A DNA stretch of 64,000 nucleotides from Tenacibaculum aiptasiae (GTDB lineage: Bacteria > Bacteroidota > Bacteroidia > Flavobacteriales > Flavobacteriaceae): assembly GCF_008806755.1 (NCBI RefSeq), contig NZ_WAAU01000003.1, positions 326,996 to 390,995 on the forward strand, given 5' to 3'. Of this stretch, positions 41,852 to 51,052 are shown piece after piece. Below the pieces are notes generated by a model. That model did not search any database and was not told the DNA's origin. It saw nothing but the letters and a program-made list of their open reading frames with translations. How positions within the stretch are numbered: position 1 is the first letter of the stretch; each line of letters starts with the position of its first letter. The position numbers and the translations under genes are program-made.

Positions 41852-44560
41852 TTAAAATTTATAAGTTACAGTACCTAAGAAAGCTCTTGGAGCTTGTGCA
41901 TTAACAGTACTCCATCCTTTGTAATAAGTTTCGTTTGTTAAGTTATTTACTTTTAACGCAACTCTAAATTTATCAGTATCATAATATGCACCAGCATTAA
42001 ATACGGTATAGCTTGGTAATGTAAAAGTTCCAGAAATAGCATTGTTAATTGTTAAATGCTCTGAAGCTCCATTAAATCCAGCTCCTAAACCAATGTTTTT
42101 TAAGAATTTTCCATGTTGGAATTTATAATCTGCCCAAAAGTTATAAGTAGTTTTTGGACCAGCTTCTTCAGGTCTTCTGTTTAAAAGTTCAGCTACATTT
42201 CTATTAGCAAATACACTATTAGCATCTGCAACTTTGCTATCGTTATAAGCATAAGAAGCTCTTAAGTTTAATCCAGTAATAGGACTTGAATTTGCTTCTA
42301 ATTCGATTCCTTTACTTACAACCTCTTTAAGATCTATTTGATTTGTTGTTAAGAAAGCAGTTGGATCAGTTGTAGTAACATTATTAGCTATGATGTGATA
42401 ATAAGAAGCACCTAAGTTTAACTTATTATTGAATAAATTAGTTTTTACTCCTCCTTCAAATTGATTTGCTTTTATTGGTTTAAAGTTTTGTATGCCAGTT
42501 TGAGTAATAACAGGGTCTTTATTTACAAAACCAGTTTGATAGTTACCAAAAATAGATAATTCATTAGGGATTACTTGATATACTACTCCAGCTTTTGGAG
42601 AAAAAGTAGTTTTAGTATAATCATCAGCAGTAGTAGCTGTATTACCATCTTGGTCAAAGTGATCTACACGTAATCCTAAATTTACAGTTAATTCAGGAGT
42701 AACATTTAATACATTTGAAATGTAAGCAGCATAGGTCTTAGAATTTGTTCTAAAGTCATTAACAGGAACGTTACTAAAAATATTTTCTAAACTTGCTTTT
42801 GTAGGTGAGTATACAGCATTAGGTGTAAATGTAGATGTTTTTACATTTCCTTGTGCATCTAAAAACGCGTCGAAATATGGTAATGCGTTAAAACCTCCTC
42901 CAACTTGTTGTCCTGTTGCTTGTAATGCACCAACCACAGCTGGATCTAAAGGAAACGGTACAAACGCTTGTGGATTATTAAAGAATCCTAATAATTGTGC
43001 AAAACCTGGAGTTGAAGTTAGTGTTGGATTTCCATTTTGATTTCTAGAATGTTGAGATCTACTTACAAAATCTAAACCACCTACAAAACGATTTCTTAAA
43101 TCACCAATTTTAAAATCACCAATAAAGTTTTGTTGAATGTTGTAGTTAGTTGCATTAGCGTTACGCTTATCAAAAATTCTTGTAAAAGAAGGTGAAGCTA
43201 ATAAAGTACCAGATTCAATAAGCATAGGAGTAATGATTGGCGATATAATTGGGTTCACAGGAGCCAATCTTGGATCTGATAATAGAGGAGCTAATTGTAA
43301 AATTGCAGCAGCACCACCATCAATATTGTATTGATAAAATCCTTTAGTTCTTGCATAGCTACTTGCAAAAATTGTTTGAGAACTCCACTCGTTAGAAATT
43401 TTATAATCTACAATAGTTCTTGTGTTAAAGTTCAAACTGTTTAAAGCAACATCGTTTGATGTAAAAGATTTTTTAGGATTTACATTTAATTCAGCAACAT
43501 TAGTAGGCACAGTTGGAGTAATTCCAAATGGAGCTAACATAGCTGTTAATCTTCCTTGACCTAATCTGTTAACAAATAACATAGAAGGGTTTGTTTGTGA
43601 AGTTTTTGCAAACTCAAGCCCAAAAGATATGTTTAATCGATTGTTTACTTTATGAATAATAGATGGAGCTACAAAGAAAGAATCTTTAAATCCAGCATCC
43701 TGAAAACTATCTTGAGATAAGTTTGTTGCGTTTAATCTAAAGTACGTTCTTTCATCTGTAGATAAAGGAGTATTGTAGTCTAAAGAAAGTCTGTTAAGTC
43801 CAAAAGAACCAGCAGTAAAAGATACGCTACCACCTAATCCTTTGTAAGGTTTTTTAGTAACAATATTAATTAATCCACCTAAAGAAGTAGCTGTACTACC
43901 AAATAAAGTTGCCGAAGGTCCTTTTACAACCTCAATTCTTTCAATATAGGAAGGGTCAAGTGCACTTAAAGTAAAACCAGGCATACCATCAACTAACTGT
44001 GATTGAGTTGCAAAACCACGTACAGCAAAATAACCAGTTCCTTCACCAGGAGCTCTTCCCGTTGCTTCCCATAATTTACTAATACCTGTTGAATTTACTA
44101 AGGCATCTTCAACATTAGTTATAATTTGCGATTCTAATAATTCAGAAGTGATAGTAGAGTAAACTTGAGAGTTTTCTAAGTCTTTTAAAGGTAATTTAGA
44201 AACATAGGCTGTTTTCTTACGAGAAAACTTATTGTTTCTTGAAGTTACCTCTACTTCTTGTAATAATTCATTTCCTTCATATAAAGTTACTGTTAAATTA
44301 TTTGAAGCAGTTGCATCAATTACTTTAGTTTTAAAACCAATAAAAGAAATTACTAATTTAAAATTACCAGAAGGAACATTTTTAATTTCAAACTTTCCAT
44401 CCATGTCAGTTTGTACCCCTTTGTCTGTCCCCTGAATTATGACGTTAACACCTACTATAGATTCGTTGTTATTGTCAACTACAGTACCAGAAATAGAATT
44501 CTGAGCTACTGAAACTACCGTAGCTAAAAATAATAGCACGGTTGTCATTATTGTTTTCAT
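41852..44560 (-). CDS. TonB-dependent siderophore receptor A
   Basis: 902 residues. Signal peptide, CarboxypepD_reg-like domain (about 20-95: ISGTVVDNNNESIVGVNVII...), plug domain (about 125-260 with VRGF and IERIEVVKGPSATLFGS), and a 22-strand barrel ending FLGTVTYKF. Siderophore-receptor subtype (GLINIVTKKP). About 100 bases separate it from the DUF3325-like gene, so the helper genes may be cotranscribed with it. Paralogue of the receptor at 44788 and preceded by the same promoter layout, so both are probably iron controlled. Confidence 0.93.
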   Translation of the reverse strand: MKTIMTTVLLFLATVVSVAQNSISGTVVDNNNESIVGVNVIIQGTDKGVQTDMDGKFEIKNVPSGNFKLVISFIGFKTKVIDATASNNLTVTLYEGNELLQEVEVTSRNNKFSRKKTAYVSKLPLKDLENSQVYSTITSELLESQIITNVEDALVNSTGISKLWEATGRAPGEGTGYFAVRGFATQSQLVDGMPGFTLSALDPSYIERIEVVKGPSATLFGSTATSLGGLINIVTKKPYKGLGGSVSFTAGSFGLNRLSLDYNTPLSTDERTYFRLNATNLSQDSFQDAGFKDSFFVAPSIIHKVNNRLNISFGLEFAKTSQTNPSMLFVNRLGQGRLTAMLAPFGITPTVPTNVAELNVNPKKSFTSNDVALNSLNFNTRTIVDYKISNEWSSQTIFASSYARTKGFYQYNIDGGAAAILQLAPLLSDPRLAPVNPIISPIITPMLIESGTLLASPSFTRIFDKRNANATNYNIQQNFIGDFKIGDLRNRFVGGLDFVSRSQHSRNQNGNPTLTSTPGFAQLLGFFNNPQAFVPFPLDPAVVGALQATGQQVGGGFNALPYFDAFLDAQGNVKTSTFTPNAVYSPTKASLENIFSNVPVNDFRTNSKTYAAYISNVLNVTPELTVNLGLRVDHFDQDGNTATTADDYTKTTFSPKAGVVYQVIPNELSIFGNYQTGFVNKDPVITQTGIQNFKPIKANQFEGGVKTNLFNNKLNLGASYYHIIANNVTTTDPTAFLTTNQIDLKEVVSKGIELEANSSPITGLNLRASYAYNDSKVADANSVFANRNVAELLNRRPEEAGPKTTYNFWADYKFQHGKFLKNIGLGAGFNGASEHLTINNAISGTFTLPSYTVFNAGAYYDTDKFRVALKVNNLTNETYYKGWSTVNAQAPRAFLGTVTYKF

Positions 44561-44599
44561 AGTTTTTATTTAGATTTAATTAATTTAGAAAAACAGACG

Positions 44600-44653
44600 C
44601 AAAGATATTTCACAAAAATTTAACAACAAACTTTATTTAGATTAATTTTAAAT
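44600..44653 (-). promoter_or_regulatory. Promoter and operator-like element of receptor A
   Basis: On the minus strand: -7 TATCTTTG (44607-44600), 19-base spacer, -33 TTTG (44630-44627), and directly upstream the 19-mer written on the plus strand as ATTTAGATTAATTTTAAAT (44635-44653), an imperfect palindrome with ATTTA/TAAAT arms. The same 19-mer sits at the same place before receptor B. Candidate site for an iron regulator (Fur or DtxR type). Confidence 0.7.
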
Positions 44654-44716
44654 TAAAGGGCTTATTTTTTTGACTTTTAAGAATATATGATTTGTTATCG
44701 AATGTTGTTAAAAGCA

Positions 44717-44743
44717 AAAAACCTGATTTAAAACCAGGTTTTT
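44717..44743 (-). terminator. Terminator of receptor B gene
   Basis: Stem AAAAACCTG (44717-44725) with complement CAGGTTTTT (44735-44743) around a 9-base loop; read leftwards it ends in T. 45 bases after the receptor B stop. Confidence 0.75.
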
Positions 44744-44787
44744 CATTAATTAAAATTGAATAATCTCTGTGAGATAGATAAACAAAC

Positions 44788-47196
44788 TTAAAATTTATAA
44801 GTAAAAGTACCTAAGAAAGCTCTTGGTGCTTGCGGAGTTACAGTACTCCACCCTTTATAATATTCTTTATCTGTTATGTTATTAGCTTTTATACTTGCTC
44901 TAAAGGTATCATTCTCATAGTAAATAGATGCATTGAAAATAGTGTAAGAAGGAAGTATAAAATCACCAGCAGTTGGATAACCAACCATTGTGTTATAATC
45001 ACTAGCTCCATTGAAACCTAGACCTAAACCAAAGTTTTTGGCTACACCATCTAAGAATTTATAATCAGCCCAAAAGTTGTAAGAAGTTTCAGGACCAGCT
45101 TCAGCTAAACGTCTTCCAATTAAATCAGGTCTCGATGCAGATTTAGTAACTTTTGCATCGTTATAACTAAATCCTCCTCTTAAGTTTAACCCTTCAATTG
45201 GATTTGCATTTAATTCTAACTCAAAACCTTTACTATTGATAGTACCATCTTGCTGCTTGTTTGCTCCAAATCCCATAACCTTATCTTTTACAGTAATGTC
45301 ATAGTAACTAAGAGTAGCTTCAAGCTTGTTGTTGAATAAGTTTGATTTCACACCAAACTCTAATTGGTTAGCTTGTTCTAAATCGTATGACTGGATTCTA
45401 GTCCCTGCAGCTGGATTAGTTAAATCGATAGGAACTCTTTCTGGGTTTACATAACTAAATCCATTTTGATAATTAGCAAAAACAGATAATTTGTTTAAGA
45501 TAGGTTGGTATACTACTCCAAACTTTGGTGAGAAAGTTGATTTAGTGTATGCTTTGTCATCGTCGCTAGAATCATTGGCATCACCTTTATATTCAAATCT
45601 GTCATAACGAACTCCAGCCATTATAGATAACTCTGGTAATATATTAGCTACGTCAGAAATATATCCACTTAAAACATTTTGGTTAAGGTCAGAGTTAGAT
45701 CTTGGTACATTAGCTAAGACAGCATCAATATTAGCTTTGTTTATTGGTAAGTTTGCAAAACCAAAAGCAGGAGGAACTGGAGTAACTTGACCTTGAGGAG
45801 TAACTACATGTATACCTCTGAAACCAGAGCTTTGATCAATAGTTTGTGATTCTAAATAATCAACACCTGCTAAAATTCTATTTCTTACACTTCCTATTTT
45901 AATATCACCTGTAAAGTTTTGTTGTAAAGCTAATGTGTTAGTTTCAGCATCAGTATTTTGAGCATATAGTCCAAATAAATTAGCTTGCAGATTGTATAAA
46001 TACGTGTAATATCCTTGCGACTTTGCATTACCCCCAGCAACTATTGTTTGAGAAGACCAATTATCAGAAATTTTATAGGCAATTTCACCTCTATAATTCT
46101 GAGTTGGGTTTTTAATAGAAACATCATCACTAGTCAATGATTTATTTCTATCATAATTTAACTCTGCTAAATTTTTAAATGTTAGAGGGGCTCCTCTGTT
46201 TAAAAATAAGAAAGTTTGGTTAGTCTGATCTGTTGAAGATAATTCGTAGTTAAAGTTTAAAGTTAATCTGTTGTTAACTTTATAAGAAATAGCAGGAGCT
46301 AAGAATAAAGCTTTTCTAAATCCAGCATCTTGAAAACTATCTTCAGTTTGATAACCAGCATTTAATCTTAATGAAATGTCTTCGTTGTCTTCTACGTTAG
46401 TGTTTACATCAAGAGTTAACTTTTTAAAACCAAAAGAACCTGCACCAACAGTAATGTTTCCACCAGTACCTTTATAAGGTTTTTTAGTAACTATATTAAT
46501 TAATCCACCATAAGAAGTAACAGTACTACCAAATAAAGTAGCAGAAGGTCCTTTTATAACTTCAATTCTTTCTACATTATCAGGATTAATAAAACCGTTA
46601 GTAATACCAGGAACACCGTTTACTAATTTAGGTTGAACAGAAAAACCACGAATTGAGTAGTATCCTGCACCGTCTCCACTTCTACCTGTAGATGACCATA
46701 ATTTCTCAACACCAGTAGTGTTTTTTAATGCATCTTCAAAACTAGTAACAGATTGTGAGATTAATAATTGATTCGTAACAGTACTGTAAACTTGAGAGTT
46801 TTCAATATTTTTTAAAGGTAATTTTGCTACATAAGCAGATTTTTTACGAGAAAATTTATTTTTTCTATCAGTATCTATAATTACTTCTTGTAATATTTCA
46901 TTTCCTTCAAACAAGGTAATGTCAAGATTATTAGAAGGAACAGAAATAGTAATGTTTTTGGTTTTAAAACCTATAAAAGAAGCAACCAATATCTGTTCTC
47001 CTTGCTTAACTCCATTAAGAGTAAAGTTTCCATCTATATCGGTTTGTGTACCGATTGTTGAGTTTTTTATAGTAAGGTTTACACCTACTATTGGCTCATT
47101 GTTGTTATCAACGACCCTACCGCTAATAGCACTGTTTTGAGCAAACGAACTTACCACAGCTATTAAAAATAGCATGGTTGTTATAATTGTTTTCAT
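44788..47196 (-). CDS. TonB-dependent siderophore receptor B
   Basis: 802 residues, paralogue of receptor A. Signal peptide, CarboxypepD_reg-like domain (ISGRVVDNNNEPIVGVNLTI), the shared FSRKKSAYVAKLPLKNIENS linker, plug (VRGF replaced by IRGFSVQPKLVNG; NVERIEVIKGPSATLFGS), then barrel to FLGTFTYKF. About 100 residues shorter than receptor A, mainly from shorter surface loops (the Pro-rich insert of A is missing). It would bind a different or related ferric siderophore. Confidence 0.93.
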   Translation of the reverse strand: MKTIITTMLFLIAVVSSFAQNSAISGRVVDNNNEPIVGVNLTIKNSTIGTQTDIDGNFTLNGVKQGEQILVASFIGFKTKNITISVPSNNLDITLFEGNEILQEVIIDTDRKNKFSRKKSAYVAKLPLKNIENSQVYSTVTNQLLISQSVTSFEDALKNTTGVEKLWSSTGRSGDGAGYYSIRGFSVQPKLVNGVPGITNGFINPDNVERIEVIKGPSATLFGSTVTSYGGLINIVTKKPYKGTGGNITVGAGSFGFKKLTLDVNTNVEDNEDISLRLNAGYQTEDSFQDAGFRKALFLAPAISYKVNNRLTLNFNYELSSTDQTNQTFLFLNRGAPLTFKNLAELNYDRNKSLTSDDVSIKNPTQNYRGEIAYKISDNWSSQTIVAGGNAKSQGYYTYLYNLQANLFGLYAQNTDAETNTLALQQNFTGDIKIGSVRNRILAGVDYLESQTIDQSSGFRGIHVVTPQGQVTPVPPAFGFANLPINKANIDAVLANVPRSNSDLNQNVLSGYISDVANILPELSIMAGVRYDRFEYKGDANDSSDDDKAYTKSTFSPKFGVVYQPILNKLSVFANYQNGFSYVNPERVPIDLTNPAAGTRIQSYDLEQANQLEFGVKSNLFNNKLEATLSYYDITVKDKVMGFGANKQQDGTINSKGFELELNANPIEGLNLRGGFSYNDAKVTKSASRPDLIGRRLAEAGPETSYNFWADYKFLDGVAKNFGLGLGFNGASDYNTMVGYPTAGDFILPSYTIFNASIYYENDTFRASIKANNITDKEYYKGWSTVTPQAPRAFLGTFTYKF

Positions 47197-47238
47197 TGTT
47201 TTTATTTAGATTTATTTAATATAATTAGAAAAACGGCA

Positions 47239-47292
47239 CAAATATATTTATGAAAAAATTAACAACAAACTTTATTTAGATTAATTTTAAAT
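47239..47292 (-). promoter_or_regulatory. Promoter and operator-like element of receptor B
   Basis: Minus strand: -7 TATATTTG (47246-47239), 19-base spacer, -33 TTTG (47269-47266), then the identical 19-mer ATTTAGATTAATTTTAAAT (plus-strand 47274-47292). Same arrangement as receptor A. Confidence 0.7.
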
Positions 47293-47346
47293 AAATTTCA
47301 ATACTTTTTTGAATTCTAAGAAGATATAATGTGTTTTTAAATTTGG

Positions 47347-47354
47347 TATATTTG
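47347..47354 (+). promoter_or_regulatory. -7 element upstream of the hmgA operon
   Basis: TATATTTG matches TAnnTTTG. A leader of about 165 bases would precede hmgA and contain a short reading frame at 47375. Confidence 0.5.
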
Positions 47355-47374
47355 TAAACACACAACAAAAACTA

Positions 47375-47440
47375 ATGAAAATGCATTGGGAAGGTCTTTT
47401 AGCGCATTTAAAATTTATGATAAAACGTAATCCAGAATAA
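47375..47440 (+). CDS. Possible 21-residue leader peptide before hmgA
   Basis: ATG 47375 to TAA 47440 encodes MKMHWEGLLAHLKFMIKRNP plus Glu. It begins about 20 bases after a -7 element. No family recognised. It may be translated as a leader or be chance. The remaining intergenic part (47441-47525) contains a small AGTGT/ACACT hairpin. Confidence 0.3.
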   Translation: MKMHWEGLLAHLKFMIKRNPE

Positions 47441-47525
47441 TAATCTTATAAATATTAACGATTAATAGAAAAGAGTAGTGTTTCTTATGAGGGACACTGT
47501 ATAAAATCATTAAAAATATAAGGTT

Positions 47526-48683
47526 ATGCCATTTTATCATAAATTAGGGAAAATCCCACCAAAACGACACACACAATTTCGTAAAGAAGATGGAAGCTTG
47601 TATTACGAACAGCTTTTTGGTACCATTGGTTTCGACGGTATGTCAACCAATAGTTATCATGAGCACAGACCTACTATGGTTAAAGAAATTCGTAAACAAT
47701 ATTCTGTTGCGCCAAAAATAGCGAAAGCTAATAATATACAATCATACCGTTTTAGAGGGTTTCAAGTACCACCTGAAAACGATTATTTAGAGAGTAGAAA
47801 AGTAGTTTTAACAAACTCAGATTGTAATATCATATTATCAGCACCAAAGCATTCAACAAAAGACTATTTTTATAAAAACACCGATGCAGATGAGGTAATT
47901 TTCATTCATAAAGGATCTGGAAAATTACGTACAATGTTAGGTAATATCGATTTTAAATACGGAGATTATCTAGTAATTCCTAGAGGAATAATTTATAAGT
48001 TAGATTTTGATGATGAGAATAATAGACTTTTTATAGTAGAGTCTTACTCTCCAGTATATACACCTAAACGTTATAGAAACTGGTTTGGTCAATTATTAGA
48101 GCATTCACCATTTTGTGAACGTGATTTAAGAAGGCCTGAAGAATTAGAGACCTATAATGAATTAGGAGATTTCTTAATTAAAGTAAAAAAACAAGGGGAA
48201 ATTATAGAAATGGTATACGCTTCACATCCTTTTGATGTAGTAGGTTATGATGGATATAATTTTCCGTATGCGTTTTCAATTCACGATTTTGAACCAATTA
48301 CTGGTCGTATTCACCAACCGCCACCAGTGCATCAAACATTTGAAACAAACGCATTTGTAATTTGCAGTTTTGTACCAAGATTATACGATTATCATCCGAA
48401 TGCAATTCCAGCTCCATACAATCATAGTAATATAGACTCCGATGAGGTATTATATTATGTAGATGGTGATTTTATGAGTAGAAACGATATCGATGCAGGA
48501 CATATTTCATTACATCCAGCAGGAATTCCTCATGGACCACACCCAGGAGCTACGGAAAGAAGTATAGGAGAAACAGTAACAGAAGAATTGGCTGTAATGG
48601 TAGATACTTTTAAACCATTACAAGTAACAGAAGAGGCGATGAAGATTGCAGACGAAGATTATTATAAGTCTTGGTTGGAATAA
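47526..48683 (+). CDS. hmgA: Homogentisate 1,2-dioxygenase
   Basis: Opens the ring of homogentisate in tyrosine breakdown. 385 residues. Family landmarks: GTIGFDGMSTNSYHEHRPT near the start, the cupin segment YKLDFDDENNRLFIVESYSP, and the iron-site region HPAGIPHGPHPGATERSIG with its His and Glu ligands. Followed by hppD after 22 bases, the preceding step of the pathway. Confidence 0.95.
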   Translation: MPFYHKLGKIPPKRHTQFRKEDGSLYYEQLFGTIGFDGMSTNSYHEHRPTMVKEIRKQYSVAPKIAKANNIQSYRFRGFQVPPENDYLESRKVVLTNSDCNIILSAPKHSTKDYFYKNTDADEVIFIHKGSGKLRTMLGNIDFKYGDYLVIPRGIIYKLDFDDENNRLFIVESYSPVYTPKRYRNWFGQLLEHSPFCERDLRRPEELETYNELGDFLIKVKKQGEIIEMVYASHPFDVVGYDGYNFPYAFSIHDFEPITGRIHQPPPVHQTFETNAFVICSFVPRLYDYHPNAIPAPYNHSNIDSDEVLYYVDGDFMSRNDIDAGHISLHPAGIPHGPHPGATERSIGETVTEELAVMVDTFKPLQVTEEAMKIADEDYYKSWLE

Positions 48684-48705
48684 CAATAACTAACAAAACA
48701 ACATC

Positions 48706-49866
48706 ATGAGTAAAGAGATAAAATCAGTAAACTACGGTTTAGAAAAAATATTTGAAGGAGCACAAGACTTCTTACCACTTTTAGGAACAGATTATGTAGA
48801 GTTTTATGTAGGTAATGCAAAACAATCTGCTCACTTTTATAAAACAGCATTTGGTTTTCAATCATATGCATACAAAGGATTAGAAACAGGATCAACAGAT
48901 TCTGTAAGCTATGTGTTAACACAAGACAAAATTAAATTAGTTTTAACAACACCATTAAATAGTAAATCACCAATTAACGATCATATCGTAAAGCATGGAG
49001 ACGGTGTAAAAGTTGTAGCATTATGGGTAGAAGATGCTCGTAAAGCTTGGGAAGAAACAACTTCAAGAGGAGCAAAATCATATATGGAGCCGACTGTTGA
49101 AACTGATGAACAAGGAGAGGTAGTTCGTGCAGGTATTTACACTTATGGGGAAACAGTTCACATGTTTGTAGAGCGTAAAAACTACAATGGAGTGTTTTTA
49201 CCAGGATTCCAAGAGTGGAAAACAGATTACAGTCCACCAAGTGCAGGGTTGAAGTATATTGACCACATGGTTGGAAATGTAGGATGGAATCAAATGGATA
49301 AATGGGTAAAATGGTATGAAGATGTAATGGGATTTGTAAACTTTTTATCGTTTGATGATAAGCAAATACATACAGAGTATTCAGCTTTAATGAGTAAGGT
49401 GATGTCTAACGGAAACGGAAGAATTAAGTTTCCAATCAACGAGCCAGCAAAAGCAGCAAAGCGTTCTCAAATTGAAGAGTATTTAGATTTCTACGAAGGA
49501 GAAGGAGTTCAGCATATCGCTGTAGCTACTGATGATATAATTAAAACAGTATCTCAGTTAAAAGCTAACGGAGTTGAATTTTTACCACCGCCACCACAAT
49601 CATATTACGATATGATTCCTGAGCGTTTAGGAGAGCATATGGAAATTATGAAAGAAGATATTTCCGAGTTACAAAAGTTATCAATATTGGTAGATGCTGA
49701 TGAAGAAGGATATTTATTACAAATTTTCACAAAACCAGTAGAAGATAGACCAACTTTATTCTTTGAAATAATTCAACGAATGGGAGCTCGTGGTTTTGGA
49801 GCAGGAAACTTCAAGGCATTGTTTGAATCTATTGAAAGAGAACAACAATTAAGAGGTACACTATAA
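48706..49866 (+). CDS. hppD: 4-hydroxyphenylpyruvate dioxygenase
   Basis: Forms homogentisate from 4-hydroxyphenylpyruvate. 386 residues, two vicinal-oxygen-chelate halves. Iron ligands by motif: His in YIDHMVGNVG, His in GVQHIAVATDD, Glu in PTLFFEIIQRMGARGFGAGNF. Cotranscribed with hmgA; a terminator follows. Antisense open frames in this gene are shadows of its codon bias. Confidence 0.96.
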   Translation: MSKEIKSVNYGLEKIFEGAQDFLPLLGTDYVEFYVGNAKQSAHFYKTAFGFQSYAYKGLETGSTDSVSYVLTQDKIKLVLTTPLNSKSPINDHIVKHGDGVKVVALWVEDARKAWEETTSRGAKSYMEPTVETDEQGEVVRAGIYTYGETVHMFVERKNYNGVFLPGFQEWKTDYSPPSAGLKYIDHMVGNVGWNQMDKWVKWYEDVMGFVNFLSFDDKQIHTEYSALMSKVMSNGNGRIKFPINEPAKAAKRSQIEEYLDFYEGEGVQHIAVATDDIIKTVSQLKANGVEFLPPPPQSYYDMIPERLGEHMEIMKEDISELQKLSILVDADEEGYLLQIFTKPVEDRPTLFFEIIQRMGARGFGAGNFKALFESIEREQQLRGTL

Positions 49867-49889
49867 AGACAAAAGTCTAACTAAAAACA

Positions 49890-49933
49890 AAAAACCAAGA
49901 ATCAAAACTTACATGTTATGTTTCTTGGTTTTT
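49890..49933 (+). terminator. Terminator after hppD
   Basis: Stem AAAAACCAAGAA (49890-49901) and complement TTCTTGGTTTTT (49922-49933) with a 20-base loop. Confidence 0.7.
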
Positions 49934-50037
49934 AGTTGAAAAAATGGATCGATATTTAAATATAAAATCTCCCTTCTCGTAAAGTTCACTAACATAATCG
50001 AAAGTGAATTTTATACCTATTTTTAATAAACAAAACA

Positions 50038-50955
50038 ATGAGTAAAGAAGAAATATTAAAGTCAATAGAAAATAAATACGAAGAATTAGGAGTGCCAGTA
50101 GAAGCAATGTTAGAAGGCTTACTTTGGAGTAAACCTATAACCTATTGGGATTATATACAAACCGATGCACTTTTAGGATTACAAATTCCTAGAACAACAC
50201 AACCAGATGAAATGGTGTTTATTATGTATCATCAAGTAAATGAATTGTTGTTCAAAATGATTCTTTGGGAAATAGATCAAGTTGCAAAATCAAATGATAT
50301 ATCTGCAGAAAAATTCACCAAGCATCTAATGAGAATTAGTAGATATTTTGATGTTTTAAGTAGTTCTTTTTCAGTAATGGGAGAAGGAATGGATGTGGAG
50401 CAATATTTGAAATTTAGAAATACATTAACACCAGCAAGTGGTTTCCAAAGTGCGCAGTATAGAAAAATAGAATTTGCATCAACAGAGTTAATCAACTTAA
50501 TTGATGCCCGTTTTAGAGATACGATTGATAGAGATTCTTCATTTAAGAATGCTTACGATCATTTGTATTGGCAAGCAGCAGGTAAGAATTATTCAACAGG
50601 ACAGAAAACAACCTTGTTGAAGTTATTTGAAAAGAAATATATGGGTGAGTTTATTGATTTTATGGAAGATTATAATGATTGTAACCTTTCAAAAAAGTTT
50701 AAGCAATTACCTGATGAAGTTCAAAAGAATAAAGAATTAATAGAAGCGATGCGTCATTATGATTATACAGTTAATGTAAAATGGGTAATGGCACATTATA
50801 ATGCTGCTGGGAAATACTTAGGTGGAGATGATACAGCACTTGAAGCAACAGGTGGAAGTAATTGGAGAAAATATTTACACCCAAAATATCAGCGAAGAAT
50901 TTTCTTTCCATATTTATGGAGCGAAGAAGAGGTGAAAAACTGGGGGACATTTTAG
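50038..50955 (+). CDS. kynA: Tryptophan 2,3-dioxygenase
   Basis: Heme enzyme opening the indole ring of tryptophan (first kynurenine step). 305 residues. Signature PDEMVFIMYHQVNELLFKMILWEI in the N-terminal half, FRNTLTPASGFQSAQYRKIE, and the C-terminal heme-side region VKWVMAHYNAAGKYLGGDDTALEATGGSNWRKYLHPKYQRRIFFP. Adjacent to tyrosine degradation genes but with its own spacing of 171 bases and terminators on both sides. Confidence 0.94.
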   Translation: MSKEEILKSIENKYEELGVPVEAMLEGLLWSKPITYWDYIQTDALLGLQIPRTTQPDEMVFIMYHQVNELLFKMILWEIDQVAKSNDISAEKFTKHLMRISRYFDVLSSSFSVMGEGMDVEQYLKFRNTLTPASGFQSAQYRKIEFASTELINLIDARFRDTIDRDSSFKNAYDHLYWQAAGKNYSTGQKTTLLKLFEKKYMGEFIDFMEDYNDCNLSKKFKQLPDEVQKNKELIEAMRHYDYTVNVKWVMAHYNAAGKYLGGDDTALEATGGSNWRKYLHPKYQRRIFFPYLWSEEEVKNWGTF

Positions 50956-50976
50956 TTTTAACATTATAATAAGTTT

Positions 50977-51006
50977 AAAAAGAGGTTAGTTTTAATCTCT
51001 TTTTTT
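50977..51006 (+). terminator. Terminator after the tryptophan dioxygenase gene
   Basis: Stem AAAAAGAGGTT (50977-50987) pairs with AATCTCTTTTT (50994-51004) with one G-T pair, then T run. Confidence 0.8.
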
Positions 51007-51052
51007 ATTTTGGAATGGTAATTGTCTATCATTTTTCATAAGTTTGAATGTC

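Noticed and set aside
48704..49240. Antisense frames (48704-48922, 48974-49240) over hppD
   Set aside because: Composition explained by hppD codon use; no support for real genes.
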